Shown here: in pieces, positions 16,701 through 24,816 of the stretch
How positions within the stretch are numbered: position 1 is the stretch's first letter
Layout: the number at the start of each line of letters is the position of its first letter
Source: Bacteroidaceae bacterium
GTDB lineage: Bacteria; Bacteroidota; Bacteroidia; Bacteroidales; Bacteroidaceae
Assembly (NCBI GenBank): GCA_017458585.1
Contig: JAFTAJ010000038.1
Coordinates: forward strand, 1-64,000
Direction: 5' to 3'
Length of the DNA: 64,000 nucleotides
Program-made: the position numbers and the translations under genes
The notes under the pieces: model-generated
Databases searched by the model: none
Told to the model about the DNA's origin: nothing
What the model saw: the letters and a program-made list of their open reading frames with translations, nothing else

Positions 16701-16925
16701 CATAAAAAAAATTATTTTCGATTTTTTGCCTCCATGCTTCCATAATCCATTGGGAAATCAATGCTCATCGGGATTTGCGCTATGGAGGCAAGTATGGAAG
16801 CAATGGAGGCAAGTGCCCATAATGGACAGATTGCAGCAAAAAAGTGTATTTTTATGTCGAAGAAAAACAGAAAAAGTTGCTGCACTCGTGAAATCCCAAA
16901 CACAATTTATGCAGGTGTATCCAAA

Positions 16926-16999
16926 CTAACGCGGACTTCGTCACCAACTAAAGCCGACTCTGTAGAATTTAATGCTGAGTTCGTGGAAATTAAAGCTGA
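16926..16999. repeat. Degenerate 21-22-bp array, three units
   Basis: Units read GCGGACTTCGTCACCAACTA(AA), GCCGACTCTGTAGAATTTAA(T) and GCTGAGTTCGTGGAAATTAA(A). The plus strand encodes LTRTSSP, TKADSVE, FNAEFVE, IKADGA, resembling the heptads at 45.1 kb. Confidence 0.65.
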
Positions 17000-17091
17000 C
17001 GGCGCTCAGCCTCAAACAAACAAAAGTTTCCCCTCTCACATTTCACATCTCACATTTCACATCTTACATTTCACATTTTACATATTACATA

Positions 17092-18057
17092 TTACTTAGT
17101 CGCCAGCGCTATGGTCAGCAGCACTCCGAAGACGAGCATGTTGCGGGAGGTGAGCCCCAGGATGTGGTTGAGCTCGCGACCCTGACGGATGCGCACCATC
17201 TGGCGCCAGGTTAGGAAGTGTAATATTAAATAAGGTAGGGTGAAGATTGAAAATTGAAAATTGAAGATTGAAGATTGATGATTAATTCCTAATTCCTCAT
17301 TCCTAATTCCTAATTCCAAGAAGATGGTGAGCAGCCACGCCACGATGCCGCAGGAGAGGTAGAACCAGCGGCCGAAGGGCTCGCCCAGGGTGGCTATCAG
17401 GGTGCGCTTGCCGCTGAGGCGGTCGGTGTCGCGGTCGCGGTAGTTGTTGATAATCAGCAGGGTGTCGATGAGCACTCCGCAGGTGAGCCCCGCCAGCCAC
17501 GCATCGGCGCAGAGGGTGCCGGTGGCGGCGAGGTAGGTGCCGCAGCAGGGCACGAGACCGAAAAACACCAACACGAGCAGGTCACCCAGCCCCGCGTAGG
17601 AGAGCCAGCTGGTGTAGAGGAAGGCAAAGAGCACACAGGCGAGGCCGAGAGCGATCATTATCCATTGACCATTGACCATTGACCATTGACCGTTGAAGAT
17701 TGACCACTGGCCGAGCCATAGTATCAGGCTGCCGCAGGCGAGGGCGAGGGCGAGGACTACGGTTATGCCCCACCGCATGGCGCGGGGCGTGATCCATCCC
17801 TGGGCACAGGCTCGCTCGGGGCCGAGGCGGTCGGCGCCGTCAGTGCCTTTGCGGTAGTCGAGCAGGTCGTTGATGAGGTTGGCGGCTATCTGCATGAGGG
17901 AGGCGAAGAGGGCGCAGACAACGAGGGCGCCCCAGCTGCATTGCGGGGCATGGCTGGCAAGGGCGGCTGCCACCATCACGGGTATCAGCGCCGCACTGAG
18001 GGTCTTGGGCCTCGCGGCCAGCACCCACGCCTTGATGCTATTGGTCCTTACATTCAT
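17092..18057 (-). CDS. menA: 1,4-dihydroxy-2-naphthoate prenyltransferase
   Basis: A 321-aa UbiA-family membrane prenyltransferase of menaquinone synthesis. The two Asp-rich motifs are present: NDLLDYRKGTDGADRLGP (about 64-81) and NNYRDRDTDRLSGKRT (about 208-223), set among about eight membrane segments. Two stretches are repeat-derived and in frame: QWSIFNGQWSMVNGQW near 117-132 (DNA 17655-17705, CCATTGACCATTGACC) and ELGIRNEELG...FNFQFSIF near 246-271 (DNA 17240-17320). Both fall where loops between helices are expected. A promoter box lies at 18066-18073. Confidence 0.93.
   Translation of the reverse strand: MNVRTNSIKAWVLAARPKTLSAALIPVMVAAALASHAPQCSWGALVVCALFASLMQIAANLINDLLDYRKGTDGADRLGPERACAQGWITPRAMRWGITVVLALALACGSLILWLGQWSIFNGQWSMVNGQWIMIALGLACVLFAFLYTSWLSYAGLGDLLVLVFFGLVPCCGTYLAATGTLCADAWLAGLTCGVLIDTLLIINNYRDRDTDRLSGKRTLIATLGEPFGRWFYLSCGIVAWLLTIFLELGIRNEELGINHQSSIFNFQFSIFTLPYLILHFLTWRQMVRIRQGRELNHILGLTSRNMLVFGVLLTIALATK
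17240..17320. repeat. In-frame repeat insertion in menA (C-terminal)
   Basis: Tandem GAAAATTGAAGATTGA words followed by AATTCCTAATTCCTCATTCC words. Both classes are otherwise seen in intergenic DNA (for example 3525-3560 and 5050-5080). The reading frame stays open. Confidence 0.75.
17655..17705. repeat. In-frame repeat insertion in menA (central)
   Basis: CCATTGACCATTGACCATTGACC words, encoding repeated NGQW(S) peptides on the minus strand. The same word is in mrp (20037-20070) and apbE (48212-48330). Confidence 0.75.
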
Positions 18058-18065
18058 TTCTTCTG

Positions 18066-18073
18066 CAAAAATA
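18066..18073 (-). promoter_or_regulatory. -7 promoter box for menA
   Basis: The minus strand reads TATTTTTGC nine bases before the menA start, close but workable for a short leader. Confidence 0.5.
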
Positions 18074-18074
18074 A

Positions 18075-18180
18075 TGAAAAAAGGAGATAAAGGGAGATAA
18101 AAGTAGATAAAAGTAGGTAAAGGGAGGTAAAAGTAGGTAAAAGGAGATAAAAGTAGATAAAAAGGAGTAAGGAGTAAGGA
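18075..18180. repeat. 11-bp tandem repeat array
   Basis: About nine degenerate units of the type GGAGATAAAAG / TAGGTAAAAG, ending in GGAGTAAGGAGTAAGG. Same family as 13446-13490 and 42527-42572. Confidence 0.85.
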
Positions 18181-18188
18181 GTTTTTAG

Positions 18189-18196
18189 TAATTTTG
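18189..18196 (+). promoter_or_regulatory. -7 promoter box for the coiled-coil gene
   Basis: TAATTTTGC, 68 bp before the ATG at 18264; the leader between carries CTACCTACTTCTACC repeats. Confidence 0.55.
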
Positions 18197-18263
18197 CAGC
18201 GGAGATAACCAAACTACCTCTACCTACTTCTACCTACCTTTAACTACTTAATAAAATTTTTCT

Positions 18264-19154
18264 ATGAAGAAATCCGTAAAGATTATACTCCTGAGTGCTG
18301 CGGCACTGGTGTTGCTGGGCGTGGCCGGCTACTTTATATATAGTCTCTCCTCGCAGCTGGAGGAGCAGAAAGAGAACAACGAGAAGTTCCGCAAGCTGGC
18401 GGAGATGGACAAGAAGGAGATGGAGAACGAGTATGCGCAGTTCGCCCTGCAGTATGACGAGATGAAGCGCACGGTGAAGAACGACTCGCTGCTCCACCGC
18501 ATTGAGCAGGAGCAGAATCGTGCCAATGCCCTGCTGGCCGAACTGAAGAGGGTGAAGAACGACGATGCTGCCGAGATAGCCCGACTCAAGAAGGAGCTGG
18601 CAACGGTGAGGGAGGTGCTCAAGTCGTATATCATTCAGGTGGACTCGCTCAACAGGCTCAACCAGTCGCTGCGCGACGAGAACGCGATGGTGAAGCAGCA
18701 ATACACCACTGCCACCTCGCAGATTACCACACTCACCGAGGAGAAACAATCGCTGACCAAGACGGTGGCCATCGCCGCACAGCTCGACGCTACCGGCCTC
18801 TCGCTGCAGCCGCAGAACAAGAAGGGCAAGCTGGCCAAGAAGACCAAGGATATCACCAAGTTCGTGGCTTCGTTCCGCATCTCACGCAATGTGACGGCCA
18901 AGACGGGCGAGAGGCGCGTCTATCTGCGCATACTCAAGCCTACCAACGATGTGGTGAACCAGAGCGGCACGTTCAGCTACGAGGGCACCAGCCTCGGCTA
19001 CTCGGCCGTGAAGACGGTGGAGTATAACGGCGAGGAGACACCCGTGACCATGTACGTCAATGTGAGCGAGATGCTCACCGCGGGCACCTATCGCATGTTC
19101 GTCTTCGTGGACGGCCAGATGATTGGCTCCACGTCCATCGCAATGGCGAAGTAA
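18264..19154 (+). CDS. Membrane-anchored coiled-coil protein, function unknown
   Basis: A 296-aa protein with one N-terminal membrane segment (residues 7-27, IILLSAAALVLLGVAGYFIY), then a long predicted coiled coil (about 30-165, rich in E, K, L and Q, with MDKKEMENEY and EIARLKKEL stretches), then a basic hinge (KKGKLAKKTK) and a beta-rich C-terminal domain (about 190-296) ending in GSTSIAMAK. The topology suggests a short cytoplasmic tail and a long rod with a globular end in the periplasm. I do not know the family's function. It is transcribed from its own promoter, divergently from menA. Confidence 0.7.
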   Translation: MKKSVKIILLSAAALVLLGVAGYFIYSLSSQLEEQKENNEKFRKLAEMDKKEMENEYAQFALQYDEMKRTVKNDSLLHRIEQEQNRANALLAELKRVKNDDAAEIARLKKELATVREVLKSYIIQVDSLNRLNQSLRDENAMVKQQYTTATSQITTLTEEKQSLTKTVAIAAQLDATGLSLQPQNKKGKLAKKTKDITKFVASFRISRNVTAKTGERRVYLRILKPTNDVVNQSGTFSYEGTSLGYSAVKTVEYNGEETPVTMYVNVSEMLTAGTYRMFVFVDGQMIGSTSIAMAK

Positions 19155-19275
19155 CTTCGTTAACTTCTAGCAGCCGTAGGCTGCGTTAACTTCTGAGCGA
19201 AGCGATAACTTCGTTAACTTCTGAGCAGCATTGCTGCGGTAACTTCTGAGCGAAGCGATAACTTCGTTAACTTCT
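19155..19275. repeat. GTTAACTTCT / GCGAAGCGATAACTTC repeat cluster
   Basis: About six alternating copies of GTTAACTTCTGAGC and GCGAAGCGATAACTTC, plus palindromic pieces (GCAGCCTACGGCTGC-like and GCAGCATTGCTGC). Same repeat family as 1-200. Confidence 0.8.
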
Positions 19276-20332
19276 ATTTAATTAGATACGTAAGTGTTGA
19301 GGCGAGGCTGAGGAAGGCCTGCGCCACGGGGGTGGCAGGGTCGAGCGTGACGGGCTGCCCATGGTCGCCGCTCTCGCAGACGGACTGCACGAGGGGAATC
19401 TGACCGAGCAGACGCAGGCCGAGACTGTCGGCCAGCCGCTTCACTCCGTCGCGACCGAAGATGTAGTATTTGTTGTCGGGCAGCTCGGCAGGAGTGAACC
19501 ACGCCATATTCTCCACAAGGCCGAGGATGGGAATGTTGACCTTTTCGTTTTGATACATATCGACGCCCTTGCGTGCATCGGCAAGAGCCACCTTCTGCGG
19601 CGTGCTGACAATGACGGCTCCCGTGATGTGGAGCGTCTGCATGAGCGTGAGGTGTATGTCGCTGGTGCCGGGAGGGGTGTCGACGATGAAATAGTCCAGC
19701 TCACCCCAGTTGGCCTCGGTGATGAGTTGCTTGAGGGCATTGCTGGCCATGGGGCCGCGCCATACGGTGGCCTGCTCAGGCTTGACGAAGAAGCCGATGG
19801 ACAGTATCTTGACGCCATATTTCTCGGCCGGCACAATGAGCTGGCGGTCGCCCACCACCTCGCCCATGGGCTGGTAGTCCTCAAGGTCGAACATGGTGGG
19901 GATGGAGGGACCGAAGATGTCGGCGTCGAGCAGTCCTACACGATAGCCGAGCTTGGCCAGGGCCACGGCGAGGTTGGCGGCCACGGTGCTCTTGCCTACG
20001 CCGCCCTTGCCGGAGGAGACGGCAATGACTTTATGGAATTGACCATTGACCATTGACGATTGACCATGATTCTCGGGAACCTTCACATAATCGACGGTGA
20101 TGGTGACCTCAGCCTCTTTGGCGGCGAAGGTGTGGATGGCTGCCTCGGCGGCCTTGACCACTGACTTGCGGAACGGGTCGGGATTCTTGGGAAAGATAAT
20201 GCTGAACGACACTTGCATGCCGTCGATGCGGATGTTGTCGTCAACCATTCCGGCCTCTACGATGGACTTGCCGGTGCCCGGGTATTTCACTTGCTTGAGG
20301 GCGTCTATGATTAGTTGGGGATAGAGAGACAT
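19274..20332 (-). CDS. mrp: Mrp/ApbC-type P-loop ATPase, iron-sulfur carrier family
   Basis: A 352-aa cytosolic protein. An N-terminal MIP18/DUF59-like domain (1 to about 85) precedes a ParA-like ATPase with the deviant Walker A GKGGVGKST at 108-116 and IVDTPPGTSD as switch region. Mrp/Nbp35 proteins carry Fe-S clusters to client proteins. The usual C-terminal CxxC cluster motif is not seen: the equivalent stretch reads ENMAWFTPAELPDNKYY, without cysteine. Cluster binding is therefore uncertain. Residues 87-99 (ENHGQSSMVNGQF) come from the CCATTGACC repeat lying between the two domains. Confidence 0.9.
   Translation of the reverse strand: MSLYPQLIIDALKQVKYPGTGKSIVEAGMVDDNIRIDGMQVSFSIIFPKNPDPFRKSVVKAAEAAIHTFAAKEAEVTITVDYVKVPENHGQSSMVNGQFHKVIAVSSGKGGVGKSTVAANLAVALAKLGYRVGLLDADIFGPSIPTMFDLEDYQPMGEVVGDRQLIVPAEKYGVKILSIGFFVKPEQATVWRGPMASNALKQLITEANWGELDYFIVDTPPGTSDIHLTLMQTLHITGAVIVSTPQKVALADARKGVDMYQNEKVNIPILGLVENMAWFTPAELPDNKYYIFGRDGVKRLADSLGLRLLGQIPLVQSVCESGDHGQPVTLDPATPVAQAFLSLASTLTYLIK
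20037..20070. repeat. In-frame repeat insertion in mrp
   Basis: ATTGACCATTGACCATTGAC followed by GATTGACCATG, encoding GQSSMVNGQF in the hinge between the DUF59-like and ATPase domains. Confidence 0.75.
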
Positions 20333-20342
20333 ATTTTCAATT

Positions 20343-21134
20343 CTATTTGGCTTTGTCGAGTGAGGAACGCTTGCTACGGGCGTAGCTGCGGTAGGAGTCG
20401 AGTTCTATCTCTACGTCGGGCTCGGTGAGCTCGCCCTGCTGCGGCAGCTGGAAACATATATATTTAATAGGTATGCCACGACCGAGCCACTGCTGCTCGT
20501 AGTAGGTCTGGATGGATAATATTGACTCTTGACTCTCGACTCTTGCCCCTTGACTAATGTCTGACTCTTCACCATACAGGTCCTTGGTTGATATCAGCGG
20601 CCGGAGGTTGTTGTGCTGCAGCATCAGCTCGGTGTAGGTAAAGAGGAAATTGCTGTCGGTCTTTACATGGATGAGGCCGCCGTCGGCGAGGAACCTGCGG
20701 TAGCGCTCAAGGAAGTAGGTGGAGGTGAGCCGCTTGGTGGGCTTCTTCATCTGCGGGTCGCTGAAGGTGAGCCATATCTCGCAGACTTCATCGGGCGCAA
20801 AGAAATTCTCGATAAACTCAATGCGGGTGCGCAGAAAGGCCACATTCTTCAGCCCCAGCTGCAGCGACTCGGTGGCACCGGTCCACATACGGGCGCCCTT
20901 AATGTCCACGCCGATGAAGTTCTTGTCTGCAAAGCGCTGAGCCAGCCCCACGGTGTATTCGCCACGACCGCAGCCCAGCTCAAGAACGATGGGATTGCTG
21001 TTATGAAAAAAATCTGCCGCCCACCGCCCTTTCAACTTGAAGGTGCGCGAAGGGGTGGGGGAGCAGTCCTCGGGTTGGAAGACATGGGGGTATGTCGCCA
21101 TGTCTGCGAACTTGGATAGTTTGTTTTTTGACAT
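20343..21134 (-). CDS. trmB: tRNA (guanine-N7-)-methyltransferase
   Basis: A 263-aa AdoMet-dependent enzyme that makes m7G46 in tRNA. The SAM site is [15 protein letters not shown] (about 52-66), followed by [12 protein letters not shown], and the catalytic region [16 protein letters not shown] (about 122-137). Near residues 193-205 the sequence [14 protein letters not shown] is encoded by GACTCTTGACTCTCGACTCTTG repeats (20518-20565), a likely loop insertion. The gene lies 10 bp upstream of mrp on the minus strand, so the two may be co-transcribed from the promoter at 21154-21161. Confidence 0.93.
   Translation of the reverse strand: MSKNKLSKFADMATYPHVFQPEDCSPTPSRTFKLKGRWAADFFHNSNPIVLELGCGRGEYTVGLAQRFADKNFIGVDIKGARMWTGATESLQLGLKNVAFLRTRIEFIENFFAPDEVCEIWLTFSDPQMKKPTKRLTSTYFLERYRRFLADGGLIHVKTDSNFLFTYTELMLQHNNLRPLISTKDLYGEESDISQGARVESQESILSIQTYYEQQWLGRGIPIKYICFQLPQQGELTEPDVEIELDSYRSYARSKRSSLDKAK
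20518..20565. repeat. In-frame repeat insertion in trmB
   Basis: TTGACTCTTGACTCTCGACT words inside the C-terminal part of trmB; frame maintained. Confidence 0.65.
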
Positions 21135-21153
21135 CTTTTTAAGCTTTCAAATG

Positions 21154-21161
21154 CAAAATTA
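21154..21161 (-). promoter_or_regulatory. -7 promoter box for trmB
   Basis: The minus strand reads TAATTTTGC, 20 bp before the trmB start. Confidence 0.6.
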
Positions 21162-21215
21162 AGTTGATTTTTCAAAATATTGGGTGTTTAGGTGGCGTAA
21201 TTCTCAATAATTTCT

Positions 21216-21223
21216 TAATTTTG
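21216..21223 (+). promoter_or_regulatory. -7 promoter box for the PstS-like gene
   Basis: TAATTTTGC, 52 bp before the ATG at 21275; divergent to the trmB promoter. Confidence 0.6.
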
Positions 21224-21274
21224 CAATTTAATAGGAGCTATCTCCTACGAGACCATATAATATAATAAGGTAGT

Positions 21275-22273
21275 ATGCAGTTGAAGAAATACATAATGAG
21301 CTTGCTCGCCCTCATCGTGCTGACGCTGATGGTGGCATGCGGCGGCAGCCAGGAGCCCACGTTCCGCACTGACTCCAAGGGCAACACCGTGCCGGTGGCC
21401 GACTATGTATGCGTGGCAGTGGACGAGACGTTCAAGCCTGTCTTCGAGGTGCTGTTTGCAGACTTCCGCGACCGCAACGCCAAGGCTTTCGTCGATCCGT
21501 TCTATATGCCGGAGGACAGCGCGGTGAGCATGCTCCTGAACGACTCGGTGCGCACCATCGTGGTTACACGCCAGCTATCGCAAAAAGAGAAGGACTATCT
21601 GCTGGGCAAGTATAACCTGGTGGCCAAGCAGGCCGTGGTGGCATACGATGCAATAACGCTCATCACCAACAATGCCAGCCGCGACACGCTTATCTCGCGC
21701 GACGAGATAAAGCAGATAATGCAGGGCAAGATTACCGACTGGGGACAACTGCGTCACTCCGGCGGTCAGAAAGGCGAAATAGAAATAGTGTTTGACAACA
21801 ATGGCTCTTCGACTGTGCGATACATGAAAGACTCCCTCTGCGGAGGCCAGCAGCCGAAGGGCAAGTTGAGAGCTGCCACTACCAATGAGGAGCTTATCAA
21901 CTATGTCAGCAAGAAGCAAAACGCTATCGGAGTGCTCGGCGTGGACTGGGTAGGCAACAAGAATGACTCCACCCGCCTGTCGTTCCTCTCTGATGTGAGG
22001 ATTATGAGTGTCGGCGCACACGACTCGGATGATGCTGACGACTACTACAAGCCGTTCCAGTTCTACATCGCGTCGGGCAGCTATCCGCTCACACGCGGAC
22101 TGTTCATCACCAGCACCGACCCGCGCACACGCTCAATGCAGCGCAACTTCTTCTTCTACCTCACCGACGAGCCCAACCACAACAATATGGGACAGATGAT
22201 GATACTTCGTTTCTCGCAACTGCTGCCATACATGGCCGTGCAGTCGCACAACGTGATAATAAAGAGATATTAA
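21275..22273 (+). CDS. PstS-like phosphate-binding lipoprotein
   Basis: A 332-aa substrate-binding protein of the PBP-like/PstS type. The signal peptide ends in a lipobox (LMVAC, Cys22), so it should be a lipoprotein. Family features include SRDEIKQIMQGKITDW (about 129-144) and FDNNGSSTVRYMKDSL (about 174-189). In many Bacteroidetes such a gene sits with a TPR protein next to exbB-exbD-tonB. Here the TPR gene follows after 23 bp and the Exb/Ton genes lie 3.8 kb on. No PstABC genes are nearby, so phosphate uptake by an ABC system is not supported; the ligand is unknown. Confidence 0.82.
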   Translation: MQLKKYIMSLLALIVLTLMVACGGSQEPTFRTDSKGNTVPVADYVCVAVDETFKPVFEVLFADFRDRNAKAFVDPFYMPEDSAVSMLLNDSVRTIVVTRQLSQKEKDYLLGKYNLVAKQAVVAYDAITLITNNASRDTLISRDEIKQIMQGKITDWGQLRHSGGQKGEIEIVFDNNGSSTVRYMKDSLCGGQQPKGKLRAATTNEELINYVSKKQNAIGVLGVDWVGNKNDSTRLSFLSDVRIMSVGAHDSDDADDYYKPFQFYIASGSYPLTRGLFITSTDPRTRSMQRNFFFYLTDEPNHNNMGQMMILRFSQLLPYMAVQSHNVIIKRY

Positions 22274-22296
22274 AAACTAAAACCTTAAATACAAAA

Positions 22297-23844
22297 ATGA
22301 AAAAGACAGTATTTTCGTTCGTTGCCGCAGTGGCATTGATTTTCAGCTACAACACTGCCAAGGCACAGATTGAGATTCCCGAGGTTCCCGCAGAATTTCA
22401 GGAGATGGTTGACGGATATGTGCAGACTCTGTTGGAGAACCCTGCCGACGAATCCGTAATGAAAGCTATCGAGAAGAACAAGTTGCTAAAGAAGAACAAG
22501 CCGGTTCTTATTGCCATTGGTTATAAGTTCCTCGACAACAAGCTCTTCGGTAATGCCATCGGTCTTGCCAAGAAGGTCTATGAGATGGACGCCAGCTACC
22601 TGCCCGCCATCTATCTCGAGGGTGACTCATGGTTCCGCATGGCCAACAACAATGCCTACGGTATGGCTGCCACCAAGTATGAGGAGGCCAAGCAGGTAGC
22701 TCCCAACAGCCTCGATCCATACCTGAAGCTGGTGGGCGTGTATCGCTACATCAACCCCGAGTACGCCATCGAGCTCATGGAGGAAATCAAGCAGAAGAAG
22801 ACCGACGACCCTAAGATTAACCAGGTGCTCGGTACTCTCTACTATCAGCTCGACGATACACTCCACGCCCGTGAGTACTACAACAAGTATTTCGAGAAGT
22901 TCCCCGACGGACAGGGCGATGCTACCGTGCAGCGCGAGTATGTCATCATCCTCTTCATGGCCAAGGACTATGAGGGCGCTCTCAAGCAGTCGCAGAAGTT
23001 CTTGCAGTCTAACCCCAAGGACCCCGTGCTCAACCGTATCATCTTCCTGAGCAATGTCAACCTGCTGGCTAAGACCGACGACTTTGAGGAGGAGAAGTAC
23101 GCTGCCGCTCAGGCTGCCACCAAGGCTGCCCACGACAAGTTCATTGGCCAGTATCCCGACACAGTATATCAGGAGATTGACTACCGCTACCTCGGCCAAT
23201 ATCTGACCATCGAGAAGGACTTCCCCGGTGCTGCCAACGCCTACGCCAAGGCTGCTGAGCTGGCTCCCGAAGATCCAGCCGCACAGTTCAACCTCTCCAA
23301 GGCATACGAGAAGACCAAGGACTACGACAAGGCCATACCCGCCTACAAGAAGTTCATGGAGCTGGCTAAGAAAGAGGATGACACCAACGAGTTGTACAAA
23401 CTTGGTCAGATATATCAGCGAGCAGCAAACTCATTAAGGAATGATACTGTAAATGTGAACAAGCGCCTTGGCTTCATCAAGGAAGGTGATGCTGTTTTTG
23501 CCAAGGTTGATGAGGATATGCTTAAGTCGGGTGAGCCCAGTTATCAAGGTGTTTTCTGGCGTTCGCGTATAAATCAGCTTGTTGATCCGAGGCACCCCAA
23601 CGAGGTTGCAGCTAATTACATGAGAGAAGCAATCAATCGTTTGCAGAATGAGAAGTTTAAGGATGAGGATTATAATCCTCACCGCGCTCAGGCTTACTCC
23701 TACATAGCTTGGTTTGAGATGGAAAAAGACAACTGGGTTGAGGCTGAGAAATGTGCTCTAGAGGCCCTCAAGTATGAGGAGGACAATCCTCTTGCTTCAA
23801 ATGTAATGCAAGTTGTCAACTACATGAAGTCGCTGAAGAAATAA
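22297..23844 (+). CDS. Periplasmic TPR-repeat protein
   Basis: A 515-aa exported protein: signal peptide 1-24 (ending NTAKAQ), then about ten TPR-like helical repeats (for example DPYLKLVGVYRYINPEYAIE near 142-161, PAAQFNLSKAYEKTKDYDKA near 328-347, and AYSYIAWFEMEKDNWVEAEK near 471-490). It is probably co-transcribed with the PstS-like gene and ends at a strong terminator. The family is often linked to Exb/TonB loci in Bacteroidetes, hinting at a scaffold role in energised outer-membrane transport (inference). From about 23400 codon use shifts from C-ending to T-ending codons. Confidence 0.85.
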   Translation: MKKTVFSFVAAVALIFSYNTAKAQIEIPEVPAEFQEMVDGYVQTLLENPADESVMKAIEKNKLLKKNKPVLIAIGYKFLDNKLFGNAIGLAKKVYEMDASYLPAIYLEGDSWFRMANNNAYGMAATKYEEAKQVAPNSLDPYLKLVGVYRYINPEYAIELMEEIKQKKTDDPKINQVLGTLYYQLDDTLHAREYYNKYFEKFPDGQGDATVQREYVIILFMAKDYEGALKQSQKFLQSNPKDPVLNRIIFLSNVNLLAKTDDFEEEKYAAAQAATKAAHDKFIGQYPDTVYQEIDYRYLGQYLTIEKDFPGAANAYAKAAELAPEDPAAQFNLSKAYEKTKDYDKAIPAYKKFMELAKKEDDTNELYKLGQIYQRAANSLRNDTVNVNKRLGFIKEGDAVFAKVDEDMLKSGEPSYQGVFWRSRINQLVDPRHPNEVAANYMREAINRLQNEKFKDEDYNPHRAQAYSYIAWFEMEKDNWVEAEKCALEALKYEEDNPLASNVMQVVNYMKSLKK

Positions 23845-23861
23845 TACATAATCCATAAGTC

Positions 23862-23899
23862 AGCGTCTGCCATAATGGTATGGCAGACGCTCTTTTTTT
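23862..23899 (+). terminator. Strong intrinsic terminator after the TPR gene
   Basis: A 12-bp perfect stem (AGCGTCTGCCAT / ATGGCAGACGCT), 6-nt loop, then CTTTTTTT. Confidence 0.92.
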
Positions 23900-24280
23900 A
23901 TGACGAAACGGGTAGTAAAGATATTAGCTTTTGGCTTGCTGCTAATATGCTGCAGCGCTCTGCGTTCTGTGGCGGGCAATATGTCCTCTGCTGCAGAGCA
24001 GCGGCAGAGCCGGTGCGTGCTGACAGATGACCGTCAGGGTCATGAGGCGCTGATAACCGATTCGTCGCAACTGCTTCGCATCTGCAGTTCACGGCCGCAG
24101 CGCCTGACCAGCGGTGAAGCAAAGGTCAAGCGCACCGTCCAGCGACTGAGCGCGCTTTATTTTCAACATCCCAAAATTTTAGCGCATTACGGCTGGCGTA
24201 ATTCATGCTACACCAAGGCCATAATGTCTATGCCACAGTGCGACTATTATGTGCTTGCGCTGCGGCGATTGTTGTGTTAG
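23900..24280 (+). CDS. Small exported hypothetical protein
   Basis: A 126-aa open frame with a plausible signal peptide (VVKILAFGLLLICCSALRSV, residues 4-23), then a polar region with six cysteines overall and a C-terminal YYVLALRRLLC. I do not recognise a family. The ATG falls immediately after the T tract of the preceding terminator and I see no clear promoter box, which lowers confidence. Codon use is mixed. It may be a real small secreted protein or a decayed gene. Confidence 0.4.
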   Translation: MTKRVVKILAFGLLLICCSALRSVAGNMSSAAEQRQSRCVLTDDRQGHEALITDSSQLLRICSSRPQRLTSGEAKVKRTVQRLSALYFQHPKILAHYGWRNSCYTKAIMSMPQCDYYVLALRRLLC

Positions 24281-24343
24281 TGGAGATAATAGCTTCTTGA
24301 TGTTATTATCACATTTATCACTAACCCAACAAAAACAAACAAA

Positions 24344-24736
24344 ATGAAATTTACCAAGCTGGAGATGGCAAAGGCCCTCTCCAAAGACTCACGTATAGAG
24401 ATAAAGAAAGGCTTCCTCGGCATGGGAGCCACTGCTACTTACACGACTACGGGCAGCAAGCTCCAGGTCATCAAGGCAGAATGTACACTGGAGTGCGGCC
24501 AGCGGATGGAACGCATTATCAATAGCAAGGACGCCGCCTTAGACAAGCAACTGTCTGTCGCTACGAAGTTTAAGGAGACGGTGCCAGGGCAGTGTATGCT
24601 CGAAGCCGTCGTGTCTGCCGACCACGCTTTTGTGGCAATGCGGCTCTATCGCTTCACAGAGCTCGGCTTCGCTGCTACAACAGACTTAGCTGTCTATGAG
24701 GGCGACACGGCCCGCAAGGTGGCACAGCTGTTTTAG
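24344..24736 (+). CDS. Hypothetical protein, 130 aa
   Basis: Cytosolic-looking protein beginning MKFTKLEMAKALSKDSRIEI, with glycine/threonine strands (KGFLGMGATATYTTTGSKL) and two central Cys in TLECGQR and PGQCMLE. No signal peptide, membrane segment or known motif. The leader AACAAAAACAAACAAA before the ATG is typical of Bacteroidetes translation starts, and a good terminator follows, so I think the gene is real; its function is unknown. Confidence 0.65.
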   Translation: MKFTKLEMAKALSKDSRIEIKKGFLGMGATATYTTTGSKLQVIKAECTLECGQRMERIINSKDAALDKQLSVATKFKETVPGQCMLEAVVSADHAFVAMRLYRFTELGFAATTDLAVYEGDTARKVAQLF

Positions 24737-24756
24737 CAAAGATATAATATAAGGTA

Positions 24757-24794
24757 AGAGTCCGCAACCCTACGGTAGCGGACTCTTTGTTTCC
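24757..24794 (+). terminator. Intrinsic terminator
   Basis: AGAGTCCGC / GCGGACTCT stem (9 bp), 12-nt loop, then TTGTTTCC. It also lies 3' of the convergent ilvE. Confidence 0.8.
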
Positions 24795-24816
24795 TTTGGA
24801 ATAGACTTCGCGAGTC

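Larger units (their letters stand above)
16451..17091. other. Gene-free interval with two 21-bp arrays
   Basis: It contains a ten-unit 21-bp array (16491-16700), a GGAAGCAATGGAGGCAAG-type repeat (16780-16812), a second, three-unit 21-bp array (16926-16999), and CATTTCACATCTCACATTTC repeats up to the menA stop. An open minus-strand frame (16348-16761) spans the first array and overlaps the antitoxin gene; see the findings. Confidence 0.8.

Noticed and set aside
16348-16761. Calling the 137-aa minus-strand frame a gene
   Set aside because: It overlaps the end of the antitoxin gene, has no clear promoter or leader, and only the array part is patterned; kept as a finding instead.
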